In this document: piece by piece, positions 55,601 through 64,000 of the stretch
Layout of the letters: every line of letters begins with the position of its first letter
Numbering within the stretch: position 1 is the first letter of the stretch
Assembly: GCA_046328505.1 (NCBI GenBank)
Contig: JAXLWL010000002.1
Coordinates: 310,001-374,000, forward strand
Direction of reading: 5' to 3'
DNA from: JBDHWG01 sp046328505
GTDB lineage: Bacteria; Chloroflexota; Anaerolineae; Epilineales; JAHCIE01
Length of the DNA: 64,000 nt
The notes under the pieces: model-generated
Told to the model about the DNA's origin: nothing
What the model saw: only the letters and a program-made list of their open reading frames with translations
The model's database searches: none
Translations under genes and position numbers: made by a program

Positions 55601-58600
55601 GGAGTGTCACCGGCGGGGTTACCGTCACGGTGCCGATCTTGCAGACGAAGTTCGTCAGAGGGGTGTCAGTGTCACTTAGGCTGACGTTCGTCAGGGTCGT
55701 GTTCCCCGTGTTGACGGCCGTCAACGTGTAGTGGATCACATCGTTGACGCGGCCGAAGGTCTGCGGGGTCGCGGTCTTGGTGGCGTTCAGCCCTGGTGTC
55801 TGCGGTACTTCGACAGTCTTGGTGTCCTCAGACGTCGGTCCGGGCGTCTGATCCGGCTTTCGGCTGGTGACGTCGGCGACGTTCACCACCTTACCGGCGT
55901 CGATGTCGGCCTGGGTCAGCGCGTGGCTGCACGTGTAGTTCCAGGTCTCGCCCGGATCGAGCTTGCCGTTGCCGCTGTCGCCGGTCGGCCCGCTGAGCGT
56001 CCCGACGTTGCACTTGGCGTCGGTCAGCTGGATGCTGTTGAGCGTCAAGTCGCCGGTGTTAGTGACGGCGAAGTTGTAGGTGATCTTGTCGCCCGGCTTG
56101 GTCGGCGTGCTGAAGGCCGGCGTGGCCGACTTCACAAGCTGGATGGCCGGCGTCTGAGGCACTTCCACAGTCTTGCTGTCGGTCGACGTCGGACCGTTGC
56201 TGCCGTTCGGCAACTTGCTAGTGACCGTGGCTGTGTTGTCCACGTCGCCCGCGTCGATGTCGGACTGCTTGAGAGTGTAGGTGCATGTGTAGTTCCAGGT
56301 CTCGCCCGGATCGAGCTTGCCGTTGCCGCTGTCGCCGGTCGGCCCACTGAGGCTGCCGGTGTCGCACCGGGCATCACTGAGCACAACGGTGTTGAGCGTC
56401 TCGTTGCCGGTGTTGGTGACAGCGAAGCCGTAGTTGATCTTGTCGCCCGGCCTGGTCGGCGTGCCGAAGACCGGCGTGGCCGACTTAGCCAGGTAGATGT
56501 CTGGTGACTGCTGCACTTCCACAGTCTTGCTGTCGGTCGACGTCGGACCGTTGCTGCCGTTCGGCAACTTGCTGGTGACCGTGGCTGTGTTCGTCACCGA
56601 GCCGGCGTCGATGTCGGACTGCTTGAGAACATAGCTGCACGTGTAGTGCCAGGTCTCGTTGGGATCGAGCAGGCCGTTGTTGTTGGTATCGCCGCTGGCG
56701 TAGGTCGGGCTGCACTTGTCATCCGTGAGGTTGATAGTGTTGAGCGACACATTGCCCGTGTTCTTCACGTCGTAGCCGTAGCTAATCGTGTCACCCGCCT
56801 TGGGGGGCGAGCTGAAGTTGGGCGTCGCCGACTTCGTCAGGTGGATACCCGGTTCCTGATTGACGTTCACCTGAGCCTGTGACTCGTTGGAGGTGATGCG
56901 TTGATCATCGGGACCCAGGGCCGAGGCGGTGGCGGTGTTGTTGAAGCCGTCGTTGTTGATGTCGGTCTGGGTGACCGCGGTGCTGGCCGTGCAGGTGGTC
57001 GTCTCGTTGGGCGCGATGCTGCTCGGCGTCGACGGACAGGTGACGGTCACGCCGCGGTCGGTCAGTACCGCGTCAGTGACCTCGAACGGCGAGTTGAGCG
57101 TCACGTTGCCCGTGTTGCGCAGGGTGAAGCGGTAGTACACCGTCGCCGGCGCGCTCAGGGTGACCGAGTTCGCCCACGGCCCGTTGGCGGAAGTGCTGAC
57201 CTCCTTGAGGAGCGCCAACTGCGGGGTTTCCCTGACGAACACATTCGCGTCCGACGGGTTGGAGGTGATGGGCTCGCCGTTCGGGGCCTTGGCCGAGGCG
57301 GTGGCGGTATTGGCGAAGCCGCCGTTGTCGATGTCGGTCTGGGTGACCGCGGTGCTCGCCGTGCAGACGAGCGTCGCGTTCGGCGCGAGACTCGTCGCCG
57401 TGGGGCAGGTGACGGTCACGCCGCGGTTCGTCAGCGCGGTGTCGCTGACGGCGAACGGGCCGCTGAGGGTCACGTTACCCGTGTTGCGCAGGGTGAAGCG
57501 GTAGTACACCGTCCCTGGTGTGGTCAGGGTGACGGAGGCCGACCACGGCCCGTTGACGGAGGTGCTAACCTCCTTGAGCAGGTTGAGGGACGGGTTCTGG
57601 TCGGCAGTGACCGTCTGCTGGTCCTGGTTGGAGTCGACAGGGTTGCCGCCGAACGAGGCGTGGCCCCTGGCCGTGTTGGTGATCGAGCCGGCGTCGAGGT
57701 CAGCCTGCGTAATGACATGGCTCGCGGTACACAGAACCGAGAGTGTCGGCGCCAGGGTGGTCGGCGTGGCCGGGCAGGTGACGGTCACCTTGTCGTCGGT
57801 GACAGTGTAGGGCGCCGACAGGGTGACGTTGCCCGAGTTGGTCAGCTGATAGCTGTAGCTGATGGTCTGGCCGACGCTGTTGTACGTCGTCGGGCTGGCC
57901 GTCTTGTCCAGCGTCAGCGACTTTGTCTGCGTCGCCGTGACCGTCTGCTGATCCTGGTTGGAGGTGACGGTCTGGTTCTTCGGGTCCTTGGCCGTCGCGG
58001 TGGCGTGGTTAGTCACCGAGCCGGCGTCGAGGTCAGCCTGCGAGATGGAGTAGGTCGCCGTGCAGGTGACGAACGCGTTCGGCGCGATGCTGGTCGGCGT
58101 GGCCGGGCAGGTGACCGTGGCCTTGTCATCGCTGACGGCGTAGGGCGCCGACAGGGTGACGTTCCCCGTGTTGGTCAGCTTGTAGCTGTAGCTGATCGTC
58201 TGGTTGACGGCGTTGTACGTCCCGGGGCTGGCTGTCTTCTCCAGCTTCAGGGTAGGCGTCTGGGTCGCGTTGACCGTCTCCGTATCCTGGTTGGAGGTGA
58301 CGATCTGGTTGTTCGGGTCCTTGGCCGTCGCGGTCGCGATGTTGGTCACCTTGCCCGCGTCGAGGTCGGCCTGGGTGATGCTGTAGGTCGCCGTGCAGGT
58401 GACGGTGCCATTCGGCGCCAGGGTGGCCGGCGAGCTTGGACAGTTGACGGTCACCTTGTTGTCGGTGACAGCGTAGGGCGCCGACAGGGTGACGTTGCCG
58501 GAGTTGGTCAGCTTGTAGCTGTAGCTGATGCTCTGGCCGACGGTGCTGTATGTCGTCGGGCTGGCCGTCTTGTCCAGTGTGAGCGCCGGCGACTGCTGCG

Positions 58601-61600
58601 CCGTGACCGTCTGCTGATCCTGGTTGGAGGTGACGGTCTGGTTCTTCGGGTCCTTGGCCGTCGCGGTGGCGTGGTTGGTCACCGAGCCGGTGTCGACGTC
58701 GCCCTGGGTGATGCTGTAGGTGGCGGAGCACGTCACGGCCTGGCCCGGCGCGAGATTGGCCGGCGTGCTTGGGCAGTTGACCGTGACCTTGTCGTCGCTG
58801 ACGGCGTAGGGCGCCGACAGGGTGACGTTCCCCGTGTTGGTCAGCGTGTAGGTGTAGCTGACCGTCTGATTGGCGGCGTTGTACGTCTTCGGGTCGGCCG
58901 CCTTCTTCAGTGTGAGCTGCGGGTTCTGGTTGACGTTGACCTGCGCCGTATCCTCGTTGGAGGTGACGGTCTGGTTGTTCGGATCCTGCGCTGTCGCGGT
59001 GGCGGTGTTGGTGAAGCCGTCCTTGTCGATGTCGGCCTGGGTGACCGAGGTGCTGGCCGTGCAGGTGGTCGTCGCGTTGGGCGCGAGAGTCCCTGTCGGG
59101 CAGGTGACGGTTACACCGCGACCGGTCAGCACCGCGTCGTTGACGACGAACGGGGAGCTGAGGGTCACGTTGCCAGAGTTGCGCAGGGTGAAGCGGTAGT
59201 ACACCGTGCCGGGCGCGCTGACCGTAACGGAGTTGGCCCACGGCCCGTTGGAGGAGGCGCTGACCTCCTTGACCAGCTCCAGCACCGGGGTCTGGGTAGC
59301 CAGCACCGTGGCCTTGGACTGGTTGGAGGTGACGGTGTTACCCTCCGGGTCCTTGCCTGTGGCAGTAGCGGTGTTGTTGAAGCCGCCGTCGTTGATGTCG
59401 GTCTGGGTGACCAGGGTGCTCGCGGTACACACGATTTGTGCACTCGGCGCCAGGGTGGTTGGCGTCGCTGGACATGTCACGGTGACACCGCGGTTCTGGA
59501 GCACCAGGTCGTCGACGGCGAACGGCTGCTTGAGCGTGACGTTGCCCGTGTTCGTCAGGGTGAAGCGGTAGTAGACGTTGCCGGGCGTCGTCACTGTCAC
59601 CGAGGCCGACCACGGCCCGTTGGCGGAGGTGCTGACCTCCTTGAGCAGGTTGAGGGAGGCGCTCTGGTTGGCCGTGACCGTCTGCTGATCCTGGTTGGAG
59701 GTGACGGTCTGGTTCTTCGGGTCCTTGGCTGTCGCCGTCGCGGTGTTGGTCACCGAGCCGACGTCGAGGTCAGCCTGGGAGATGGAGTAGGTTGCCGTGC
59801 AGGTGACGAACGAGCCCGGCGCGATGCTGGTCGGGGTGCTCGGGCAGGTAACGCTCGCCTTGTTGTCGGTGACGGCGTAGGGCGCGTAGAGGGTGACGTT
59901 GCCCGAGTTGGTCAGCTTGTAGCTGTAGCTGATGGTCTGGTTGACGGCGTTGTACGTCGTCGGGCTGGCCGTCTTGGCCAGGGTCAGCGCCGGCGACTGC
60001 GTCGCGTCGACCTCTGCCGTATCCTGGTTCGAGGTGACGGGTGCATCACCGAACTTGGCCTGGCCGGTGGCGATGTTGATGACCTTGCCGGCGTCGAGGT
60101 CGGCCTGGGTGATGGTGTAGGTCGCCGAGCAGGTGACGAACGAGCCCGGCGCGATGCTGGTCGGCGTCGCTGGGCAGGTGACGGTCGCCTTGTTGTCGGC
60201 GACGGTGTAGGGCGCCGACAGGGTGACGTTACCGGAGTTGGTCAGCTTGTAGCTGTAGGTGATGGTCTGGCCGACGGTGCTGTACGTCGTCGGGCTGGCC
60301 GTCTTGTCCAGCGTGAGCTGCGGGTTCGGGTTGGCGTTGACCGTCTGCTGCGCCTGGTTGGAGGTGACGGTCTGGTTGTTCGGGTCCTTGGCCGTGGCGG
60401 TGGCGTGGTTCGTCACCGAGCCCGTGTCGAGGTCAGCCTGGGTGATGGAGTAGGTCGCCGTGCAGGTGACAAAAGAGCCCGGCGCGATGCTGGTCGGCGT
60501 CGCTGGGCAGGTGACGGTGGCCTTGTCATCGCCGACGGCGTAGGGCGCGTAGAGGGTGACGTTGCCGGAGTTGGTCAGCTTGTAGCTGTAGCTGATCGTC
60601 TGGTTGACGGCGTTGTACGTCCCGGGGCTGGCCGTCTTGGCCAGGGTCAGCGCCGGCGTCTGGTTGACGTTGACCTGCGCCGTATCCTGGTTGGAGGTGA
60701 CGGTGTTGTTCTGCGGGTCCTTGGCCGTGGCGGTGGCCGTGTTGGTGAAGCCGCCGTTGTCGATGTCGGCCTGGGTGACCAGGGTGTTTGCCGCGCAGGT
60801 GAGGGTCGCGTTGGGGGCAAGAGTACCCGACTGGCAGATGACGGTCACGCCACGGCCGGTCAGCACCGCGTCGGTGATGGCGAACGGCGAGCTGAGGGTG
60901 ACGTTGCCGGTGTTCTTGAGCGTAAACTGGTAGTAGACGGTGGTCGGCGCGGACACCGTCACGGAGTTGGCCCACGGCCCGTTGGAGTTGGTGCTGACTT
61001 GCTTGACCAACTGCAGAGCCGGAGTGGCCGTGACGAGGACGTTGGCCGTGGACGTGTTGGAGGTGACGGTGTTGTTCTGCGGATCCTTGGCCGTGGCGGT
61101 GGCGGTGTTGGCGAAGCCGCCGTTATTGATGTCGGTCTGGGTGACCGAGGTGCTGGCCGTGCAGGTAACGGTCGCGTTGGGGGCGAGAGTCCCTGTCGGG
61201 CAGGTGACGGTCACGCTGCGGCCGGTCAGCACCGCGTCAGTGATGGTGAACGGCGAACTGAGGGTGACGTTGCCGGTGTTCTGGAGGGTGAACTGGTAGT
61301 AGACCGTGCCCGGCGAGGTCAGGGTGACCGAACTCGACCAGGGACCACTCGAGGAGGTGCTCACCTGCTTGAGCAGGTTGAGGGAGGGGTTCTGGTTGGC
61401 GGTGACGGTCGCCGTATCCTGGTTGGAGTTGACGGTGGTGTTGCCGAACTTGGCGCTGCCGGTGGCGGTGTTGGTCACCGAGCCGGCGTTCAGGTCGGCC
61501 TGGGTGATGGTGTAGGTGGCCGAGCAGGTGACAAACGCGTTGGGTGCGATGGTCGTCGGCGTGCTTGGGCAGGTGACGGTCGCCTTGTTGTCGTTGACGG

Positions 61601-64000
61601 TGTAGGGCGCCGACAGGGTGACGTTACCGGAGTTGGTCAGCTTGTAGCTGTAGGTGATGGTCTGGCCGACGGTGCTGTACGTCGTCGGGCTGGCCGTCTT
61701 GTCCAGCGTCAGCTGCGGGTTCGGGCTGGCGTTGACCGTCTGCTGGTCCTGGTTGGAGTTGACGGTGGTGTTGCCGAACTTGGCGGTGGCGGTCGCCTTG
61801 TTGGTCACCGAGCCGGCGTCGAGGTCGGCCTGGGTGATGGTGTAGGTCGCCGTACAGGTGACCGTGCCATTCGGCGCGAGGCTGGTCGGCGTCGCTGGGC
61901 AGGTGACGGTGGCCTTGTCATCGCTGACGGCGTAGGGCGTCGTCAGGGTGACGTTGCCAGAGTTGGTCAGCAGGTAGCTGTAGCTGATGGTCTGGCCGAC
62001 GCTGCTGTACGTCGTCGGGCTGGCCGTCTTCTTCAGCGTGAGCTGCGGCGTCTGGTTGACGTTGACCTGCGCCGTATCCTGGTTGGAGGTGACGGTGTTG
62101 TTCTGCGGGTCCTTGGCCGTGGCGGTGGCCGTGTTGGTGAAGCCGCCGTTGTTGATGTCGGTTTGGGTGACCGAGGTGCTGGCCGTGCAGGTAACGGTCG
62201 CGTTGGGGGCGAGAGTCCCTGTTGGGCAGGTGACGGTCACGCTGCGGCCGGTCAGCACCGCGTCGGTGATGGCGAACGGCGAGCTGAGGGTGACGTTGCC
62301 GGTGTTCTGGAGGGTGAAGCGGTAGTACACCGTGCCCGGCGCGGACACCGTCACGGAGTTGGCCCACGGCCCGTTGGAGTTGGTGCTGACTTGCTTGACC
62401 AACTGCAGAGCCGGAGTGGCCGTGACGAGGACGTTGGCCGTGGACGTGTTGGAGGTGACGGTGTTGTTCTGCGGATCCTTGGCCGATGCGGTGGCGGTGT
62501 TGGTGAAGCCGCCGTTGTTGATGTCGGTCTGGGTGACCGAGGTGCTGGCCGTGCAGGTAACGGTCGCGTTGGGGGCGAGAGTCCCTGTCGGGCAGGTGAC
62601 GGTCACGCTGCGGCCGGTCAGCACCGCGTCGGTGATGGTGAACGGCGAGCTGAGGGTGACGTTACCCGTGTTCTTGAGCGTGAACTGGTAGTAGACCGTG
62701 CCCGGCGAGGTCAGGGTGACCGAGCCCGACCAGGGACCACTCGAGGAGGTGCTCACCTGCTTGAGCAGGTTGAGGGAGGCGCTCTGGTTGGCGGTGACGG
62801 TCGCCGTATCCTGGTTGGAGTTGACGGTAGTGTTGCCGAACTTGGCGCTGCCGGTGGCGGTGTTGGTCACCGAGCCGGCGTTCAGGTCGGCCTGGGTGAT
62901 GGTGTAGGTGGCCGAGCAGGTGACAAACGCGTTGGGTGCGATGGTCGTCGGCGTACTTGGGCAGGTAACGGTCGCCTTGTTGTCGGTGACGGTGTAGGGC
63001 GCCGACAGGGTGACGTTGCCCGAGTTGGTCAGCTTGTAGCTGTAAGTGATGGTCTGGCCGACGGTGCTGTACGTCGTCGGGCTGGCCGTCTTGTCCAGCG
63101 TCAGCGCCGGCGACTGCGTCGCGTTGACGGTTGCTTGCGCCTGGTTAGACGTGACCGTGCTGCCGCCCGAGTCCTTGGCGGTGGCGGTGGCCTTGTTGGT
63201 CACCGAGCCGGCGTCGAGGTCGGCCTGCTTGATGGAGTAGGTGGCCGTACAGGTGACGAACGCATTCGGCGCGATGCTCGCCGGGGTGCTTGGGCAGGTC
63301 ACCGAAGCCGCCTTGTCGTCGGTGACGGCGTAGGGCGCGTAGAGGGTGACGTTGCCCGAGTTGGTCAGCTTGTAGCTGTAGCTGATCGTCTGGTTGACGG
63401 CGTTGTACGTCCCGGGGCTGGCCGTCTTGGCCAGGGTCAACGCCTTTGTCTGCGTCGCGGTGACGGTCGCCGTATCCTGGTTGGAGTTGACGGTGTTGTT
63501 GCCGAACTTGGCGCTGCCGGTGGCGGTGTTGGTCACCGAGCCAGCGTCGAGGTCAGCCTGGGTGATGGTGTAGGTCGCCGAGCAGGTGACAAACGCGTTG
63601 GGTGCGATGGTCGTCGGCGTGCTTGGGCAGATGACGGTCGCCTTGTTGTCGGTGACGGTGTAGGGCGCCGACAGGGTGACGTTACCGGAGTTCGTCAGCT
63701 TGTAGCTGTAGGTGATGGTCTGGCCGACGGTGCTGTACGTCGTCGGGCTGGCCGTCTTGTCCAGCGTCAGCGCCGGCGACTGCGTCGCGGTGACCGTCTG
63801 CTGGTCCTGGTTGGAGGTGACGGTCTGGTTGCTCGGCCCCTTGGCCGTGGCGGTCGCGGTGTTGGTCACCGAGCCAGAGTTCAGGTCCGCCTGGGTGATG
63901 GTGTAGCTGGCCGTACAGGTGACCGAGCTGCCCGGCGTCAAGGGTGAGGGTGTGGTCGGGCAGGTGACCGTCGCCTTGTTGTCGCTGACCGCGTAGGGCT
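52623..64000 (-). CDS. Giant repeat protein with tandem DUF11/CARDB-like domains (N-terminus outside window)
   Basis: About 3,790 residues are visible and the frame is still open at base 64000, so the start and any signal peptide lie outside. From the N-terminal side come one partial and 25 complete beta-sandwich domains of ~108-122 residues. Type A is KTASPTTYSTVGQTITYSYK-like and type B is KQVSTSSSGPW-like. Three type-C domains have acidic Asp/Asn loops (DTNNNGLLDPNE; GDSGNGKLDPGETW) that may bind calcium, and two divergent domains follow. The last ~830 residues are non-repetitive with conserved Cys, Trp and Asn, ending in a SpaA/Cna-like fold (AMTNTEGYFKFSNLNP) and no membrane anchor. A secreted adhesin, sheath or S-layer-associated role is likely. 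Confidence 0.9.
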   Translation of the reverse strand, partial: PYAVSDNKATVTCPTTPSPLTPGSSVTCTASYTITQADLNSGSVTNTATATAKGPSNQTVTSNQDQQTVTATQSPALTLDKTASPTTYSTVGQTITYSYKLTNSGNVTLSAPYTVTDNKATVICPSTPTTIAPNAFVTCSATYTITQADLDAGSVTNTATGSAKFGNNTVNSNQDTATVTATQTKALTLAKTASPGTYNAVNQTISYSYKLTNSGNVTLYAPYAVTDDKAASVTCPSTPASIAPNAFVTCTATYSIKQADLDAGSVTNKATATAKDSGGSTVTSNQAQATVNATQSPALTLDKTASPTTYSTVGQTITYSYKLTNSGNVTLSAPYTVTDNKATVTCPSTPTTIAPNAFVTCSATYTITQADLNAGSVTNTATGSAKFGNTTVNSNQDTATVTANQSASLNLLKQVSTSSSGPWSGSVTLTSPGTVYYQFTLKNTGNVTLSSPFTITDAVLTGRSVTVTCPTGTLAPNATVTCTASTSVTQTDINNGGFTNTATASAKDPQNNTVTSNTSTANVLVTATPALQLVKQVSTNSNGPWANSVTVSAPGTVYYRFTLQNTGNVTLSSPFAITDAVLTGRSVTVTCPTGTLAPNATVTCTASTSVTQTDINNGGFTNTATATAKDPQNNTVTSNQDTAQVNVNQTPQLTLKKTASPTTYSSVGQTISYSYLLTNSGNVTLTTPYAVSDDKATVTCPATPTSLAPNGTVTCTATYTITQADLDAGSVTNKATATAKFGNTTVNSNQDQQTVNASPNPQLTLDKTASPTTYSTVGQTITYSYKLTNSGNVTLSAPYTVNDNKATVTCPSTPTTIAPNAFVTCSATYTITQADLNAGSVTNTATGSAKFGNTTVNSNQDTATVTANQNPSLNLLKQVSTSSSGPWSSSVTLTSPGTVYYQFTLQNTGNVTLSSPFTITDAVLTGRSVTVTCPTGTLAPNATVTCTASTSVTQTDINNGGFANTATATAKDPQNNTVTSNTSTANVLVTATPALQLVKQVSTNSNGPWANSVTVSAPTTVYYQFTLKNTGNVTLSSPFAITDAVLTGRGVTVICQSGTLAPNATLTCAANTLVTQADIDNGGFTNTATATAKDPQNNTVTSNQDTAQVNVNQTPALTLAKTASPGTYNAVNQTISYSYKLTNSGNVTLYAPYAVGDDKATVTCPATPTSIAPGSFVTCTATYSITQADLDTGSVTNHATATAKDPNNQTVTSNQAQQTVNANPNPQLTLDKTASPTTYSTVGQTITYSYKLTNSGNVTLSAPYTVADNKATVTCPATPTSIAPGSFVTCSATYTITQADLDAGKVINIATGQAKFGDAPVTSNQDTAEVDATQSPALTLAKTASPTTYNAVNQTISYSYKLTNSGNVTLYAPYAVTDNKASVTCPSTPTSIAPGSFVTCTATYSISQADLDVGSVTNTATATAKDPKNQTVTSNQDQQTVTANQSASLNLLKEVSTSANGPWSASVTVTTPGNVYYRFTLTNTGNVTLKQPFAVDDLVLQNRGVTVTCPATPTTLAPSAQIVCTASTLVTQTDINDGGFNNTATATGKDPEGNTVTSNQSKATVLATQTPVLELVKEVSASSNGPWANSVTVSAPGTVYYRFTLRNSGNVTLSSPFVVNDAVLTGRGVTVTCPTGTLAPNATTTCTASTSVTQADIDKDGFTNTATATAQDPNNQTVTSNEDTAQVNVNQNPQLTLKKAADPKTYNAANQTVSYTYTLTNTGNVTLSAPYAVSDDKVTVNCPSTPANLAPGQAVTCSATYSITQGDVDTGSVTNHATATAKDPKNQTVTSNQDQQTVTAQQSPALTLDKTASPTTYSTVGQSISYSYKLTNSGNVTLSAPYAVTDNKVTVNCPSSPATLAPNGTVTCTATYSITQADLDAGKVTNIATATAKDPNNQIVTSNQDTETVNATQTPTLKLEKTASPGTYNAVNQTISYSYKLTNTGNVTLSAPYAVSDDKATVTCPATPTSIAPNAFVTCTATYSISQADLDAGSVTNHATATAKDPKNQTVTSNQDQQTVTATQTKSLTLDKTASPTTYNSVGQTISYSYQLTNSGNVTLSAPYTVTDDKVTVTCPATPTTLAPTLSVLCTASHVITQADLDAGSITNTARGHASFGGNPVDSNQDQQTVTADQNPSLNLLKEVSTSVNGPWSASVTLTTPGTVYYRFTLRNTGNVTLSGPFAVSDTALTNRGVTVTCPTATSLAPNATLVCTASTAVTQTDIDNGGFANTATASAKAPNGEPITSNPSDANVFVRETPQLALLKEVSTSANGPWANSVTLSAPATVYYRFTLRNTGNVTLNSPFEVTDAVLTDRGVTVTCPSTPSSIAPNETTTCTASTAVTQTDINNDGFNNTATASALGPDDQRITSNESQAQVNVNQEPGIHLTKSATPNFSSPPKAGDTISYGYDVKNTGNVSLNTINLTDDKCSPTYASGDTNNNGLLDPNETWHYTCSYVLKQSDIDAGSVTNTATVTSKLPNGSNGPTSTDSKTVEVQQSPDIYLAKSATPVFGTPTRPGDKINYGFAVTNTGNETLNTVVLSDARCDTGSLSGPTGDSGNGKLDPGETWNYTCTYTLKQSDIDAGDVDNTATVTSKLPNGSNGPTSTDSKTVEVPQTPAIQLVKSATPAFSTPTKPGDKITYNFAVTNTGDLTLNSIQLTDAKCNVGTLSGPTGDSGNGKLDPGETWNYTCSHALTQADIDAGKVVNVADVTSRKPDQTPGPTSEDTKTVEVPQTPGLNATKTATPQTFGRVNDVIHYTLTAVNTGNTTLTNVSLSDTDTPLTNFVCKIGTVTVTPPVTLPVGKTLVCTGDYTITQADVERGKHENTATATSDQTPPSTASAIVYYAKLSLVKTSPATTFAQLGEQVTFSYTLTNEGNTDLHPPYTVKDDHITAPSAVTCPNTPDPLKPGDSVTCTATYRVQQIDIDNGRVTNVAVATAQYRGETAVTVVSNNDQWTLRYVPAPKPPSLIQSGSTYYQVPVLGAIGNTKTGVDWVIEAQNLGSTWTKVALLLFAENSGFCQPQAQNPFKIECSGMLKPGTSWVWTASQLPASAKSAIAISYNPFPGAGNPYWRCEDWTNTLNKLSWPEGWPSVNPLPGQFPFDWNPFYGEPIGIEVTRRGPGNTNPSLTMASSYSAVSAKGDGRYDPLFGGFAYYAPTVYSGFNGWNSWLYIQNSGSECTSVELWFKAQDDCLRSQICSVAQLSPGYTAQFNVSGCVPTGFTGSVWIRASQPLGIIVDQIGQDVLMSYTGSPGSLCYIFNGQCLDLQGGSTVAYGPLIYRETNGWGTSIHVQNMSGVTAAKVKVYFMDQSGDIITTLVDWVCPRGETSFPLTLVSNLPGNYVGAVRVESQAWQSPGDPNVNASPIAAVAELLNYSSPTKVTQAAAYNLFPQEQTYLWQIGAGDASGLESGVGLIGIPSLMQRGNSLNLVTDLAIQNVVPKPGFTDFVVYVYDQNGLIDYVCEKLNEKQVEYVNLDNWDWIRPGFVGSAVISAVYWEHDVLTGVPIFGPSNPQLPILLRNVVGLAAVKVERVIPSTSGPGLVGDLSTASEGFPMPPGFDFEGYTPQCPGVPTSCGSAPLNITICEPVYGQAVVTVVDDSTGAQAFQGIPDANGVVAVPAVLTGRTYKITVADPGKDYVTYTGQGYTARVPAISAVILAPCQSQTPAVPYSVSLTPPTGVVEGYEFLGRTPTGVTNNNGVWSGAPQNPAAGVQLQLWLAPTAANQPGTYLQTAMTNTEGYFKFSNLNPCLLYELKFTGNNAVVVIPGVAATIAGQKYMVSATAGIYPPGPLPLP
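55100..64000. repeat. Tandem domain-coding repeat array with 1,392-base higher-order copies
   Basis: Unit starts recur every ~325-375 bases. A four-domain block is duplicated at a 1,392-base offset: sequence from 62701 matches sequence from 61309 almost base for base over more than 400 bases. This points to recent unequal exchange or conversion. Confidence 0.85.

Noticed and set aside
56901..63947. A 2,348-codon open frame on the plus strand
   Set aside because: It is antisense to the giant repeat gene, has a repetitive Gly/Arg/Val composition with no family motif, and arises from GC-rich codon choice repeated in every unit.
55100..64000. Regular repeats as a CRISPR array
   Set aside because: Units are ~325-375 bases, in frame, and encode beta-sandwich domains; there are no short direct repeats with unique spacers.

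Overview
This window is GC-rich bacterial chromosome with densely packed genes, many in overlapping operons. No rRNA or tRNA gene was seen. Inositol breakdown, biotin-dependent acyl-CoA carboxylation, P450 and PPOX/F420-type genes, short dispersed palindromes and a giant repeat-built surface protein together suggest an aerobic heterotroph, possibly a member of the Chloroflexota. No marker gene proves the taxon, so this is inference.

Layout, left to right. (1) 1-5947, + strand: a lactate/glycolate oxidation operon with LutB-like (5' end outside the window), LutC-like, GlcF-like and a fused GlcD-GlcE-like flavoprotein. The LutB-like protein has an unusual C-terminal membrane anchor. (2) 5904-14974, - strand: an inositol catabolic cluster, read right to left as second Gfo/Idh/MocA dehydrogenase, iolB, iolC, iolD, iolA, iolE, iolG. 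No iolJ aldolase, transporter or IolR regulator is present in the window. (3) 15091-28220, - strand: acyl-CoA ligase, SDR epimerase, GH51 arabinofuranosidase, then a tight acyl-CoA operon (biotin carboxylase alpha, an enoyl-CoA hydratase broken by one amber codon, acyl-CoA dehydrogenase, carboxyltransferase beta, BKACE lyase) and a double-length phosphofructokinase. The operon resembles branched or isoprenoid acyl-CoA degradation. (4) 28394-35066, + strand: ADP-forming acyl-CoA synthetase fused to a GNAT domain, overlapping phosphoglucomutase, then a P450 with a consensus promoter and candidate operator, followed by a TetR regulator.

(5) 35112-46502: mixed single genes. They include a thioredoxin-fold AhpC/TSA-like gene with an in-frame TGA at the usual cysteine and a SECIS-like hairpin just after it (candidate selenoprotein), an M29 aminopeptidase, an SRPBCC protein, a zinc alcohol dehydrogenase, an effector-associated-domain/FGE-fold fusion, a PPOX protein, an M20 amidohydrolase, a ThDP enzyme and a LarA-like protein. 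(6) 46719-51942: a hydrolase relic, then a two-gene unit joining an HD-domain protein and a membrane carrier with HEAT repeats, both ending in cyclic-nucleotide-binding-like domains. (7) 52146-64000: a small beta-sandwich protein and the C-terminal ~3,790 residues of a giant secreted-type protein made of at least 26 tandem beta-sandwich domains.

The points most worth following are the candidate selenoprotein (35112-35651), the palindrome apparently inserted in frame into the biotin carboxylase gene (20388-20415), the HD/cNBD plus carrier-HEAT-cNBD pair (46857-51942), the EAD-FGE fusion (40061-41116), the carboxylase substrate question (19483-25941) and the paired-domain architecture of the giant protein.
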